Assembly (NCBI GenBank): GCA_008933995.1
Contig: WARS01000027.1
Location: 2,738,889 to 2,802,888 of the forward strand
Length of the DNA stretch: 64,000 nucleotides
Direction of reading: 5' to 3'
Source: Datnioides undecimradiatus
Lineage: Eukaryota; Chordata; Actinopteri; Lobotiformes; Datnioididae
Shown in pieces: positions 1 to 27,340 of this stretch. A program made the translations under genes and the position numbers. The notes under the pieces were generated by a model. It worked only from the letters and a program-made list of their open reading frames with translations. It did no database searches and had not been told where the DNA came from. The stretch's first letter is position 1; each line of letters begins with the position of its first letter.

Positions 1-2462
1 AGTGTGTACAAAAGCCATGGCGAGCATCAAACTGCTGTAAGAACACGTCAACAAATCGTTTCAACAGTTTAAAAAGCGTCGTACGGTGCAAACGTCAGCG
101 ACCGCCGGGTTAAAGCGTCTCTGGTTGGTCAGCGTCGGTACATTCAGGAGGAACTACGATTACATCATCACCACCATCGTCAACACTGAGGAGACGAGCT
201 GCGTCCACTCGTCTGACAAACACTGGGCGGCTTCCTGCCAATCAATCACTGATAACTGATAAATAACAGCAACAGGAGGCGGCCGACGTCAGTCTGACAC
301 CTGATTCAGTCTGATCAAAGGATTCAGGTTTTATTGATCCAAGACTGCAGACTGACCTGTTGTGTTAATTAGTGATTCATGATCAATATCATGATCAGTT
401 TCACACTGAGCTGTTACAGATCCTGCTCTGACCTGACTCTGAGTCAAACACTGCTTAAACTGACTCAGCTCAGCCTCACTCAATGAATTCATCACTAATC
501 GATCGGTTATTGATCGGGTGTGAACTCTGAAACAATTTTATTCTGTTTGGTTTTAATCAGTTTTAACAAGTTTTAGCAGTTAATTTTTCTGAAATTCTGA
601 TTTTTTTAAATCAACATTTCATTAAAAAAAAAAAAAGAGTCAACATAAAAGTAAACATCCAGAAATAATCGATCAGTGGATCAGGAGTCAGTGAAGGGGC
701 TGATGATCATTATTGATTATAAATCGATTGTTTAAATATTGACAGAAGAGCATTGATCAGATGGAACCAGGTGTTTTAAACTCGGTGAACTTGTGACGTT
801 TGTTTGTTTGTTTGTTAGTGAGCTCGGCCGCGTGTCCGCAGGCTTCCTGCCTCAGACGCGTGTTGGGACGAACACGAATAAACCGTCACAGAGTTTTAAG
901 GCCAGACAAGTCACTGTGACGTCACGTCCTCTGTCCAATCAGGTCGCCTCCGGCCATTACTTCCTGTTTTCCGTCAGTGTCCTGTTTATTCCAGCTTCCC
1001 TTTAAAAACATCTGGTTTTCACAAGTTTTTCAAGTCTCTTCCAGTTTGAGTCGCAGTTTGGAAACAGGTGAAAGACTCAGAGCGGGGTCACGTGACGGCG
1101 GGGTCACATGACCAGTGAGTTTCCCCTGAAGGTTCTGGTGCGTTTCATTCATGTCAGAGGTCCTCCCTGCCCCGCATGAGACGGGTGGAGACAGTGAGTC
1201 GAGAACCACCTGTTCTCACTCTGATCATCGTCCTTGTGACGTCTCTCGACCTCCGCACGTTTTAAAGTCTGTGTGACGTGAAACCAGACGCTGCGTTTAA
1301 GCCACGTGATGCTGAACACACGTGAACACACGGTGAAGTGTGTGTGTTTATGAAACGAAGCTCTGAGGTGGCCGCGGTTACCGACACACACCCGCACCAA
1401 ACTCCTTTATAAAAACAGTTTAAAACCAGGCTGATGTTTCAACACCAAACTCCAGCAGTGACTGATCGCTTGTTAATCAATCATACAAGGTCGATTTTCA
1501 TGAAAATAAATCCACATTTACCAAAACAGCAGCTGCCGAATTAAACTGTGGCTCCAAACGTCTCTTTGTGTTTAAACCTGCAGCCGTGTTGCTCGTCCTG
1601 CGCCTGCAAACAAGGTTTATCTTAAATTTGGTGTTTTTGAAACAGAGTTTGGCGGGAGCGCTGTCACCGAGCAGGTTTCTAATATTAATGTGACGTGAAA
1701 ATGAAAAATGCCTCACACAGACTTTAAAACTGATGCAGCTCATCTGAGGCCAAACAAACCTTATAAACCATTTAATAAACATTCAGCTGCGACAGGATCA
1801 GCTGGTTCATCTGCTCACTTTGAATTATTCTCATGATGTTTGGAGAAAAAGTGTTTCTATGAGAATAAACTGCAAAATGTTTCATTCTCACATCAACACA
1901 GTGAAACCACATGTCACCTGCTTCGGTTTCGCTGTGTGAGCAGCTTCTGTGTGTCTGCGTTACCGGGCTGACTGACTGTCGCCTCGTTGGTAAAAACAAT
2001 CAGCATCAAGTCAAAACTCTGAAAATGTCTGACGTCATCAATAAAAACAAGCTGTTTCCTGTTTGTGTGCCAACGAACGTGACGATGATCTGACCGCCGC
2101 GAGCTCGTCTCTGGACGGAAGCAGGAGGCGGGGCTTAGAAGCGGAGCCATCAGTCGAGGTGTCTCAGTGAGTAAAGCAGCAGGATATTTACAAGAACACA
2201 CACTCTTCACTTCCTTCTCCTTCCTGGTCAGAGTTCAGCCAATGCCTTTTCACACCGAGGTCATGTGATCCCGACCGTTTCCGTGGAGACGACGCAGGGA
2301 CGCAGCAGGAGCTGAATAGAAGAGGAGGCACTTCTGATTGGCTGGTTGGTTTGTGGTCGTCTCCAGCAGATGTTCCTGACACCGGGGGGCGCTGCTGCTG
2401 TTGGTGGCCTGATGCAGGAGGCACTTGGTAGTGATGCTCTGAGGAGACTGCAGCCGCCGCCG
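1..2462. other. 3' flank of KIAA0930, no gene recognised
   Basis: This stretch lies downstream of the KIAA0930 stop codon, which is read on the minus strand. Part of it is presumably the KIAA0930 3' untranslated region, but I could not place a convincing cleavage site. Reverse-strand AATAAA candidates (TTTATT on the plus strand) occur near 331, 537 and 985. The reading frames here are short and none resembles a known protein. There is a run of A near 625-638. Confidence 0.5.
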
Positions 2463-12301
<9,839 letters not shown>

Positions 12302-14830
12302 CGGTTCACGGTAGCTGACACACGGCTGAAGAAGGAGCGCAGGAGCAGGGAGGAGGGAGAGGAGGGAGGGGGAGACACACCTGAAACTAATCCAGAATCA
12401 GATCCTCACCGAGGCGCCACAGACTCGCCGGGCCGGTACCGGCCTGCTCTGCTAAGGTACCCGACACAGGAGCAGGAAGGTCGGGCTGCTGAGGGAGCCT
12501 CTGGTCCTTCTGTTGTGCAGATCAGCTGGAAACACCCCTCACACTTCCTGTAACAACACGAGGCTCTTAAAGGGACAGAGCACCTGAGCACAGAGCGCAG
12601 ACAGGTGTCACGGAGAAATCTGTCACCGCCGCAATCAGTGACCTCCGCAGCAACAACAATAATTTCAACACAATCAGACATTATTAAAGGATTATACAGT
12701 AGAGGAGATACGTACGATAAAATACGTAGAAGTAAAATGTTCAATTACATCGACTACATTTGGAAAGTTTAGTATATTCACAAAGAATTCACATTTTTGA
12801 CTTTAATAGTCATTCTTAACGAAACAACACACAAATTGTACTTCGACACCATACCTACTATCGACTGTTATTATATTTTAAATACGGCGGTTTATTCAGA
12901 AAATGTCTGAATTATCTTCCTGATCCTATAAAGAGGATCTGAATCTTAGTCTGTGGTTCACCGGTGCTCCTCGACTCATGAATCAGACGCACCCCTGTTA
13001 GCTTTGCTGTTAGGCGGTAGGAGTCAGCCAGAGAGTCCCCGCCCGCCTGACAGAGGGGAGGAGGAAGTCCACAACTTCAACATGGACGCTTTAAATGCAC
13101 TATCGCTTACCTGTTAACCAACTCAGATCTCAGTTCATGTTTGAAACAGGCTTCAGTCTCAGAGGAAGTAGCTTCCGGCTAAACTGCAAACTAACCACTG
13201 ACAAAGCTAGCTAACGTTAGCCGTTACTTACTTCAGTACCTGTTGGAAAATAAAGTGATTAATAATAATGGAATAAAACCCATTAGAGCTTCAGGCGCTC
13301 AGCTGCGGGATGTGACCGTTGAATCGTGTCATATTTACCGGTTAAATGTGTTTGTTACGGTTTATTTAACGTTACATCCTTCACGGTCAGAACAAGACAT
13401 GATGTTACAGTGAAATCTGTGACGCCATAGAAAGAAACATTGAACTGTGTCATAGTTAAGCAACTTCCGGGATCATAATAAAGTAAAAACAACACCGAGG
13501 TGCGGGCTCGCGGTGGGAAACCGGAAACACTGCTGGGACAGAATCTGATGGGTGACAGAATTCTTCGTTACACCGGTGTTACGCTGCAACAAACTCCGCC
13601 CGCTCAGGCGCGACCACGTCGCTTAAGAAACGAGTGCAGCCTTTGTTTGAAGACAAAAGATGACGTCATTGTCTCACGAGCTCCTAACCGTGGCTGCATT
13701 CAGGAAACAGAAATAAAGTATTTTACCTTTTTTACGTTGTAGCTTCATTCTGTCCGCTGAAACAACGTGAATAAGAGATGAAGTATCAAACAAACTGGGT
13801 TTGGATGAATTTTATTATTTATTAAGATTCAAATGTTTTTAAAGGTTTAAATCACATCAAAAACACAAAACCTCACATTTTCTTTCGATTTTCCAACTTT
13901 TCCATCTGAAGTGAATATTTCCTGTCTGACTCTCGGATGATGAGCCACAACACACAGTCATTTCTCAGTGATGCTGCAGTTTGGGTTAACTCGCCTGCTG
14001 AATGATGTCACAATTCAACAGTTTAATTACAATTAGATCAGAATAAAACATTAGCAAGGCTACAAAGTCAAAGCCAAATCTGCAATAAAGTCTCAAATGT
14101 TTATTATTTCCTAACTTAAAATGATAACTGATGCCATTTGTGGATAAAGTGCCTTGTTACTGAATGTTTCTCTGTCACATGAGCAGGCCACAGCTGTGAG
14201 ACGCACAGGGCTGAGGTCGTGCTGACGGTGGAATGAACAGCTCCTGCACCTGTAGAAGAAATCCTGCGGTCGCTATAGTTTCAACCACCTGACACATGAT
14301 GCTCCAGTAAAGCGAATAAGACGAGATTTGCACAGGGAAAGACGGGAGAAGAAATAGAGACTTTATTTCTGCAAACTGCAAAATAAAATCTGAGTGATTA
14401 TTGAAATGAATGTGGATTTTAACAAACGTCGGCCCGTTGCATATTTCGCTTTGTACTCTTCAAAAAAACATTTGGACTTAAAAGTCAGAGTTTTCACAAC
14501 AATTCTGTAAAAATGGTCAGTTTTAAGTCAAAGTTAGGAACCAAAATGTACAACTGAATCTTTTATTTCACGACTCGAGTCCCCTTTCAGCCTGAAGAGA
14601 TAAACCTTGACACACAGACAAAGGTGGAAGCTGAAGTTTCCAACGTTTCAAACGTTTCATGTAGTTTTTCTATATTTTTGGCCTGAGTGAGCTTCCATAC
14701 AGACCGCTGAGCAGACAGATTGACCTGAACAGGTGTTGAGTCATGTGACTTCAACATGGCGGCTGCCCGTCAGGAATGTTTCCATCAACAAACACTCGAG
14801 TCGTTCACTCTTAAGAAGAAGAAGCGGGAG
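12302..14830. other. KIAA0930 upstream region and FBXO7 3' flank
   Basis: The first about 250 bases are CpG-rich and probably hold the KIAA0930 promoter and 5' untranslated region; the transcription start is not determined. The rest has no recognised gene. Candidate FBXO7 poly(A) signals (AATAAA on the minus strand) are at 14562-14567 and 14362-14367. An ETS-like CTTCCGG core lies near 13465. Confidence 0.5.
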
Positions 14831-16845
14831 TCAGATGAAACCTCGCCGGACGTCTGCAGGTCGCCCACCTGGCGGTCCCACTCTGCGCAGGTCAATCTGG
14901 GGTCGTCTGTCCCGAAGCAGGCCGATGGGGTCGTAGCGGGGTTGGGGGAGGAGGCCAGGGGCGAGGTTGGGTCTCTGGTCGTACTCCCCCCCGATGATCC
15001 CAGGCAGTGGCGGGTAGAGGGGGATGGGGACGGGGTTGAAGATGTCCCGGGGGTGTCGGTGGAGATGAGGGAGCGAGCGGTGACGAGTGCGTCGCAGCTC
15101 GCGGCGAAGTTTGTAAAAGTGTTTGTAAAGCTGAGAAAAAACAAGTGAAAACACTTCAACTCTCCGGCTCCCCGGACTGATCAAGATCGACTGATCAATA
15201 ATGAAGATTATCGACTGATCGATTGTTTGTCGGTGATGATGCTGCTCACCTCCTTCCAGTCTGTGTCTCTCGGTCTGTTGGGATCCGGATCTGAAACCAA
15301 AACACAGACGGGTTCATCGACATCATCGATTATCGGGGACACTCCTGCTCTCAGGTCACCTGAGCCTCACCTGAGAAGTCCCGACGGAACAGGTGTCTCC
15401 ACAGTGAGGAGTCGGCCGTGGCGGCGTTGAAGCGTCTGCAGACCGAAGACAGCCTGACCACGGAGCAAACGTCGAGCAGCCGCAGGACTCGGAGGAGCAG
15501 CTCCGGAGGGAGAGCAGCCAGACCGAACGCCACCGGCAACGCCATCGCTGGAGACACGGTGAGACGACAGAGACGCCATGGTCACCTCAGAACTGCCATG
15601 CTAACTTAGCCTCGTGCTAACTTAGCTTTGTGTTAATGCAGCCGTGCACTAATTTAGCTTAATGCTAACCAAATCTTGTGGTACTTTGTAATAACTTAGC
15701 TTCATGCTAACTTTGTAGTCCAGCTGACAGATCAGCACTGTCTGATGTCGATCAGTCTGTTCACTGTTCAGCTGATAGCGCCTGGGATCAGTTAGCTTAG
15801 CATAATCAGGTGTTTCTTTCATTACAGACTGAACAACACTGAGTCTCTCTGCAGAAACTCAAACTAACTCATTTACAGATTTCTCTTTGAATCATTCTGC
15901 TTCCTGTTTACATAACTGATTGCTCCTGATTGGACAGAGCTTCAGATGTCTCCTAGCAACAGACAGATGCATCAGTCAGCATCATCAGCGGAGACATCTG
16001 TGGAGGTTAAATGGTGACAGTCACCGTAATTAATGCAGCACTTCCACGTTTATTTTAATCACTGTATAATTTAATAATTTCTCTTTTACCTGAAATGTTG
16101 TTTTCAGTAATTGTGTCATCCTGTGAGTAAACACCTGATATCAGCTGATTGGCTGCACGATGACGAAGGTCTTTACCTTCTCGGGCAGCAGCGATCAGTG
16201 GGTACGCCAGCTGGTCTTTGAACAGTCGGGACAGTTTGCTGAGCTCTCTGAAGGCTGCGGCTGCACTTTCACCTGAACACAACAGACGCGAGGTCAGCTG
16301 AGAAGCTCGTCACAGACAAAGCCGTCTCATCGACCAATCAGAGCCCTACCTGGACACCCGTCGGTCACGTAGCTGCGTGGATTCAGACAGAGTTTGCGCA
16401 CAGCATCGACCGTTTGGTTCACCTTCAGAGTCGCTGCAGGATGGAGAGGAAACATAAAAAGTTCATGTTCAGCCTCGAAGCTCAGTCGCCTCGGTTACAG
16501 GAAGCTTAAATCACAACAGAGGAATGCAACATAAACCTGCTTTTAATGTGTTTTATCACGTTTACATCATGTTTACATCACGTTAACAAGCTGGAAACAC
16601 ATTTAATCTAAAAACAACTAATAATCCTGACTTCATGTCCCGTAACAGTTTCTCTGTCTGGTGTGCTTAGTTTCCTCTGACCGTGCTGCAGCAGAGACTC
16701 ACCGTTGATGACGAGCACGGGGCCCATGCACACACACACCACCATGGCCAGGCTGCTGTCACACAGGGGATGAGTGTACTGCAGCTTATAGACTCCAGCT
16801 GACCTCCACCCTGCAGGCATCTGCCCAGCCCTCAGCTCGCTGCCC

Positions 16846-16878
<33 letters not shown>

Positions 16879-18177
16879 AGGTTGAATTCACCCCTCATTG
16901 TCACCGTGGGAACCACTCAGTGTCTGCAGCCTCACCTGAGGAACAAACCCAGTCTCGAGCATCAGCAGGTGTACTGCTACGACGACGGCGTCACTGGGAC
17001 TGCTGGCCTGCGCCGAGTGGTAGAGCAGCTCCAGAGACAGAGGAGCCTGACCCTCCTCCGCCTCGCTGCACAGCATCGGCTCCCAGCTGCAGGCCACGGG
17101 GTCAGAGGTCAACATGTCTGCCACGGGGTCAGAGGTTAACATGTCTGCGTGGTCTGCATCTGTGGTGTCGGCTGCACGGCTGCTGCTGCAGGCCTGCTGA
17201 TCACACACACACACACACACAAACACACTGCATCACAGACTGTATGAAATCATGGGTGGAGCCGCTGTGACATCATCATCCAGAGCTTCCTGCAGAGCGA
17301 CTGAAGCTCGGTGTGTGGTGGATCTGGACGTCGGCCATCTTGGCAGCGTGTAATGTTGCCTAACTCCCTGTTAATCCAAATGATGGTCACAGAGGTGTCA
17401 GGTGGGCGGCGGTGAGGCGGGGCTGAATGACGCATGGTCGCTGAAACATGGCAGACAGCTGGCGGATAGCTGTCAGTCAAAGAAGCCCCGCCCCTTCATT
17501 CTGCATAACTTCAGGTGTTAATCTGATTTAAAGCAGTGAGTTCTATATAAATTCAGCCCGTACAGTCGTCATGAACGGGGAAACTAGCTGCAGAGACCAA
17601 ACCGTTGTTTGTACCAGGCTGTAAACATGTTTACTGCTGCATTTTAACATGGGGGTCTATGGGGACTGACTCGCTGCTGGAGCCTCTGGTGGACGCTCAG
17701 GGAACTGCAGCTCTGACGCTGCAGCTGCAGGGTTCAGCCCCAGTTTTCTCACCTGGTTGGACGTCACATCAGCAGCCTGTTGGTTCTGCTCTCTGCTCTG
17801 CTTCTCTGTGGACTGGGAGCTGGTGGAGGCTTCGGCGGCTGCAGACTCGGGCAGGATGATGCAGATCAGATCTCCGGAGACGATGCCGCAGGAGGACAGA
17901 GTCTGTCCGGTGTCTGACAGAAGCTCTGAGCCGTTCAGAGACAAACTGAAGTGTGTTTCTGCACTGAGAGACAAACACAGCAGGATATAAAACATCTTCA
18001 CTTCATATTCACTCGTCTGTCAACACTCGTGTTTTACTCAGAAAGTCTCTCTGACCTCAGACCGTGTGAAGACAAGACCGTCTCCCTGATGTGGTCCACG
18101 AGCTGTGTCAGACTGGGATCTTGTCCCAGTAACTCCACCCGGCTCGTCTGCCGCCCGATCCGAACTCGCAGCTTCAT
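14831..18177 (-). CDS. fbxo7: F-box only protein 7, 9 coding exons, 477 aa
   Basis: Substrate-recognition subunit of an SCF (SKP1-CUL1-F-box) ubiquitin ligase; in mammals it binds PI31 and acts in proteasome and mitophagy regulation. Exons in transcript order: 18177-18056, 17963-17753, 17196-16936, 16844-16703, 16433-16350, 16272-16177, 15547-15371, 15290-15250 and 15130-14831 (TGA). All phases join. The N-terminal ~80 residues are ubiquitin-like ([21 protein letters not shown]-type [13 protein letters not shown]). An FP domain spans about 149-305, starting at [13 protein letters not shown] and including [12 protein letters not shown] and [12 protein letters not shown]. The F-box is about 310-364 ([20 protein letters not shown]). 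The Pro/Arg-rich tail contains [15 protein letters not shown]. It is 45 residues shorter than the human protein, mainly in the linker and tail. An acceptor AG lies one base before the ATG, so the 5' leader is spliced. Identity is confident. Confidence 0.95.
17096..17149 (-). repeat. In-frame 27-bp tandem duplication in FBXO7 exon 3
   Basis: FBXO7 residues about 127-145 read ADMLTSDPV twice in succession. The two DNA copies differ at about one base. It falls in the variable linker between the ubiquitin-like and FP domains. Confidence 0.85.
17241..17737 (+). repeat. ~500-bp dispersed element, copy A, filling FBXO7 intron 2
   Basis: This 497-bp segment is almost identical, in reverse orientation, to 58058-58556; by eye only a handful of differences occur outside the diverged low-coordinate end. 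It takes up nearly all of the 556-bp FBXO7 intron 2 (17197-17752) and stops about 15 bp short of the exon 2 donor. I see no terminal inverted repeats or clear target duplication and no coding capacity. It resembles a repeat common in spiny-rayed fish genomes, but I cannot name the family. Confidence 0.85.
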
Positions 18178-19057
18178 GCTGGAGGCGACAGATGGGATGA
18201 GGTGAAGCTGCTGAGTGAAACCGGTTTCTGTGTTCAGCCCTGCTGGGTGGGAATCTATCAGCTCATGTCAGATGTTAAACCTTCATCTGTTTGTTTCAGT
18301 GACTGAGCTGAAATCTGATGAAGGTTAACGGAGTCTGCTGCTCGGGTTGGATAAGTCTGCAGCGACACGCAGCTTCAGCAGCGTGAGGGGAGACTGTGAC
18401 ATGTTGGAGCAGGAAGCGTCACAGCTTGGACGCTGTGTCAGCGCGTTTCAGCAGAATCTGATTTGGCTGAAATCGCCGGTTTTCTAAGAAAAACAACTCT
18501 GAGCACGTTTATTTGTCTCATTAACTACTACGAATAATCTGTGTGAAGTTATAACTTAATATACGAACTTGTGCAAAATCTCCATAAACTTTAAGTTCTT
18601 AATAATGAAATTACAGAAAAACTGACTCTCATCATGAATCTTCATTGACCAACTTTCTGCTGAGTCACCAGTCAGCCTGAGCTCTGCAGCCTCAAACCGT
18701 TTTATTCATTTAACTCGGTTCATTAACCTTCAGCCACAGTCACATCAAACAAACCGGATGATTATTAACGAACGAACTGAGGCGGAAACAGATTCAGCAG
18801 GAAAACAAACAACAACAATAAAATAAATTCTGTTTGTTTTAAATAAAAACCTGATGTTTCGTTTTCGTTTCTGGCTCCAAACGTTTTAGTCGAGCTGCTG
18901 CGTAACAGTGAAGTCAGCTGACTAACGCTGACTAACGTTAACTAACTAACTAGCTAACTAGCTGGTTAACTGGTTGACCCGTGTCTTCCGGCTTAGTTAG
19001 TTCGCCTGGTTAACGTTTGGTTGCTGGAAGCCGTGAGACCGGCAAGTGCGGACTCAC

Positions 19058-19150
19058 CTGAGGAATCACAGTTTTGAAGTGAAGTGAAGCTCGCTGCTGC
19101 TGTTTCCTGCTGCAAACACTGAAACCTGCTGCGTCAACTTCCGCCGCCAC
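19058..19150 (-). other. fbxo7: Probable non-coding first exon of FBXO7
   Basis: On the minus strand a consensus donor (CCTCAG|GTGAGT) lies at 19058/19057, upstream of an acceptor one base before the FBXO7 ATG. The inferred leader exon ends at 19058; its 5' end is only approximate. ETS-like CTTCCGG and CTTCCGCC motifs lie at about 19137-19166. Confidence 0.55.
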
Positions 19151-20187
19151 ACGCACAGCTTCCGGTTAGCGAAAGTTAGATTTCAAAATAATTTTAAAAA
19201 AAACTTTATTTAAAAATAAAATCGGAATATTTCTGTGTATTCAGAAACACTTCATTAAAATAGTTGCTTGGTTAACAGATACTACTTTTGTGTGTTTGAT
19301 TTGATTTAATGACTCATTGGGGGTGTGTCTATGTTTGTGTGTGTGTGTTTGTATGTGTGTGACTTTTAACATCCAGCTAAATGTTAACAACCCATTTCAC
19401 ATTCATATACAATCATATTTTAATTATATTTTCCTAAATAATAAAGTTACAACAGTATTTTCCTCTCATATATAATCCAACATTAACAGTGTTTAATCCT
19501 GCTGTGTGTAGCTGGGAGAAGGAGCAATGTTATTGCTGACAGTGTGATGATGAATACGATCCAACTTAATTAATTTCTAATTGACAACGATAAGAAACTT
19601 TATTTATTAATAACTTGTTAAAACAAAGTACAAGGTGAAGAACATAAATAATTAAATATACATTAAATAAATCCTTAAGAAATAAAAATGAAGACAATAA
19701 ATGATAAAACATATTATATACAGTAAACAAAACAAAAGCTCACAAGAAACCAAATGTGCTGTTTGTGTTCATTTAAAAATACATATTGTTTTATTCTGAA
19801 GGCCACTGGTTCAGCTTCCGGCTGCACTTGGATCGTTTCTTCTGAACTTGACTGACATGGTTGACTACAACTACGGCAAGCGAGTTGTTTAGTTCGCCAA
19901 CAGTCCAACTTATAAGCACAATAAAAAGTAAAACATAAAATGATATAAAACAATTAAACGGGCCCCGTTATTGTATCTGCAGTTTTATTAAAACAGACAA
20001 ACTTTGACTTTTTCTTTCAGTTTTTATTTATAGTTATTTTTTAATGCGTCATCCCCAAATTGAAAACCGCGTTTTGCTGTCAAAACGCTCGCGGGCTCCC
20101 GTAGCGCTGGGACTGCTGTTGGCATCAGGCAGCCGGTGAAGCCCAGCAGCGTTAAACAGAGTCACATCAGCGCTTCGTGGTGGAAAG
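19150..20187. promoter_or_regulatory. Divergent FBXO7 / RTCB promoter region
   Basis: About 1 kb separates the presumed FBXO7 leader exon (minus) from the RTCB start codon (plus). The FBXO7 side has ETS-type CTTCCGG motifs. The RTCB side (20040-20187) is CpG-richer and includes a TGCGTCAT element near 20044. The central 19.2-20.0 kb is AT-rich. No TATA box is evident at a useful distance. Confidence 0.5.
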
Positions 20188-23984
<3,797 letters not shown>

Positions 23985-24136
23985 GCGCTCTGAGACAGTT
24001 CACCCCGCTGAAAACACCCGAGAGACTTCAGACAAAGATGTTTGTTCTGTTTCCGTACGAAAAGAGTTTACGTTGAAGATCAGAAAGAAGAGATTTAATT
24101 TCAAACGTTTTTTGTGTTTCTGCCAAATCTGATCCA

Positions 24137-24142
24137 AATAAA
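24137..24142 (+). terminator. rtcb: RTCB poly(A) signal
   Basis: AATAAA, 153 bp after the RTCB stop codon. It is the first canonical signal downstream of the gene. Confidence 0.7.
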
Positions 24143-24957
24143 GTCGGACGCTTCAAATCAAACGTGAAAAACATTAATCATTTGTTTCAAATTGTTTTTA
24201 TCCCAATGAGAAAATCTGTGAAGCCTCAGTTTGAGGCTGAACTCATCAGTACACTGATGATAAACCAACAGTATCTAATATTATATTAAGTGTAAATTAA
24301 ACTTAAATACTTGAGTAAATGTACTTTACTCTGATTTATGTTCTCATGGTTTTCTTTATTAAAGTCATTAAACACTGATCAATGATCAATAACAGCAGGT
24401 TTGATGATTAGTAAACACTTTATTGGTTCTAACAGATGCTCTAACAGAGGGTTCATCTCCATATCAAAAGAAAAACAAAACGAATCAACACATTTCACCG
24501 TCAAACAAAATTCATGGTTTGGCAGGTTGTTCCTCGGCCACAGCATCTCCCCTCAGGAGAAACTCGTCAAACGAAGCCGAACGTCTGATCTCGACTTCTA
24601 ATGTGTAAGGGAACAGGGTCACGTGACGGCATCGCATCAGGTGTGTGTGAGATTCAAGCTGATTGGCTGATGCGACAGGTAAGCCAGGTGCAGATGCAGA
24701 GCCCGCCGTGTGTTTTAGTGTTTGAACAGGTGTTCAGCGTGTGACGTGAGAAACTAAAGCTCAACATCTGGTGAAAAATATGCACATGATCTGTGAGTGA
24801 GCCCTGTTGGGGAGGTAATTAGCCTAGCATAGCTTAGCTTAGCTTAGCAGCAGTCCTGTTTAAAGCACACATTTTGGATTTTACATTTGTTTGAGTTCAA
24901 CTTATAACAGAAGATGAAACAGGTTAAACTTTGTATTTCTGACCTCTGACAGAGCAA

Positions 24958-25742
24958 AGCTAACAGTTTCCCCTTGATTCCAGTCTTTATGCTAAGCTAG
25001 GCTAACCACGCCCTGAACACACAGACGAGATAAAGTTACTGAACTGAACAAATCACCTTAGCACAGATTTGAATAACCTCCTGAGTCGAGGCGGTAAATT
25101 TCATTTTTTATAGCCAAAAAAAAAAAAAAACCTGATTTAAAAGTCGTGTGATGTTTTGGCGGGAAATCCAGTTACTCATCGTTTTACATTTATAAAAGGT
25201 GAATATTTATATTTCTATATATGATAATCACTTCCAACTCTGCCCGTGCACTGCAGAGACAGGCTTTACCCAGTCTTAGCACAACGACTGGATGCAGGGG
25301 GAAAGTGCTAGCCTAGCTCGGTCCATGGTAAAGTGGACAGGTGTGTGATTCACCTGCAGGTAGAGAAACAAACATAGAAACAATGTGAAGTCGATTAAAG
25401 TCAAAACATCGGTTTACAGCACGGAGACGTCCTGGGTGTTTGTAGCCTGGTGCAGCTGGAAGCACAGACAAACTGTTAGCCAGGGTAGCTACAAAGAAGC
25501 TAGCAACATGATGCTAGCTGTTTGTTGCAGTTTGTCATGGGTGCTATGCAAATATGCACTAGTTAGCTTAGCACAAAGACTGGAAAGGGGCCACATTTAG
25601 CATGTGCACTTGTGATATGTTTGCTATGCTAAGCTAAACCATTCTGGTATATACTGCTAGTTAACATGACAACTAAACATGCTAAATAGTTATTGAACAG
25701 GTTTTGCTTTTGCTTCCAGTCTTTATGCTAAGCTAATGCTAA
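24958..25742. repeat. Cluster of 'gactggaa' dispersed repeats
   Basis: Four copies of the same short repeat lie here: 24958-25008 and 25710-25742 in reverse orientation, and 25275-25330 and 25562-25590 in forward orientation. Each carries the CTTAGCA..GACTGGA pattern flanked by GCTAGC-like or GTTAGC-like motifs. The region is also full of TTAGCATGCTAA-like words. Confidence 0.6.
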
Positions 25743-26839
25743 TCCATCTGCTCGTGTGACTCAGGTGAAGATGCTAACAGTGATTCAAAAGTCTTCAGTT
25801 AACAAAAACAGCAATTTAAGACTAAATGAATTAAACGTTTTTCTTTTGTCAGACTTCAGTTTAAAGATAAACTGAATATTTATTTTAAACTGATTGTTTT
25901 GGTTTTGAACTGAAACTGTTGCTCAGTTTAACTCGTAGAGACCAGATCAGCTCCTTCCTGCCCGGCTGCTACTGGACAAACAGTTATTACATTAAAGTGT
26001 GAGCTCAACACATCCTGTTTAACTCCAACTGTGGATCCGCCACTGAAAATAGTCCCTGACAGATGAGTCATTGTTTGATGAAAACTACAAATCAGATGAA
26101 TCTTCATGTTTGAAAGGTTTCATCACTGATAATGGCTTTGGTTGGATTCAAAGAGCTCAGAGCCACAAAACGTAAACAACTACTGACACATTTGTCTTTT
26201 TTCGTGGGGTTTGTCGAGTCAACACCCGAATTTTAACTTCATTTAAACATCAGAACGCTCTCAGGCACTTTCTACAGAGGATTTTAAAGGCAAAGTCTGT
26301 GGGGAAATGTAAGAAACTTGACGTTTCAAAGAAAAACTGATGTAAATCAAAACAAACTGGTTGAAACTGGGTGGAGGCGGGGGCGGAGCAGGGGGACAGA
26401 ATGAACCGGGCGTCACAATATCCAAAGATTCAGAGAGCAGAAGCGTCGCCAGAGTCGACCGGACGAGACCATTGACCGCAGTTTGTCCAGTTGTGTCTCG
26501 TCGCCTCGCTCTGATTGGTTGCTGCAGCTCCTTCACAGTATCGCTCGCAGTGAAGCGTTGCATAAATCAAACCGCCGACACACCTGACTTGTCAAGCATG
26601 CTTTAAAATAAAACTCGTCGAGCTGCTTCTGTACACGAGCAAAACAAACGTTTCTACATGATTCCTATGCATTGTATGGAAGCTCGCTGATGCCAAGAAA
26701 AGGGAAAAAAGGTGGTTTTGTGAAACAAATCAAAATTATTGTTTTAGTTTGAATTTTTAAGATTTATTGGACAAATATGTCAAATTTAATGTAATTTTAA
26801 TGAACAACAATAAAATTATACATTTTTAAATTCTACCAA

Positions 26840-27340
26840 GTCAAAATTTTGAGATATTAAATCGAAATGATGAGATTTACAATACGAGTATGAGAGCGGA
26901 AGTTACAAACTTCACATTAAGTCACAATCACTGACTTTCTGAGGTCGTGTTGAGATACTAAGTCAAAAATTTGACAAAAACACTAAAAATGGTAACAAAA
27001 AATTCAGACTTCTTCAAAATGAGATTTACAGTCAGATGTAAAATAAAAGTCAAGATAAATAAATAAATCAGGTCATTATGAGAGTAACTACAAATTCTGA
27101 CTTCAGTCAAGATTAAATTTACAGGCATGCATCAAAGTTTGACTGATTTTAATGTTTTAAAGTTACAATAATAAGTTTCATCATTAAAACAGTCAAAGGT
27201 TTAACCTCAGACTAGATGAGAAAATGATAAATAAAAACATTTCAACTCAAAATACTGAGATAGTAACAGAAAATTATTGACGTAACAATTAATTTCAAAA
27301 TTACCCTAAAAACTTTGACTCAGTATCTCATTAAGTGTTT
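26840..27340 (+). repeat. Degenerate AAGTCAAAATTTTGAGAT-type tandem repeat
   Basis: An AT-rich stretch with recurring words AAGTCAAAATTTTGAG, GAGATTTACA and similar, at roughly 20-60-bp spacing. I read it as a decayed form of a simple tandem repeat seen in fish genomes. The unit boundaries cannot be drawn reliably. Confidence 0.5.
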
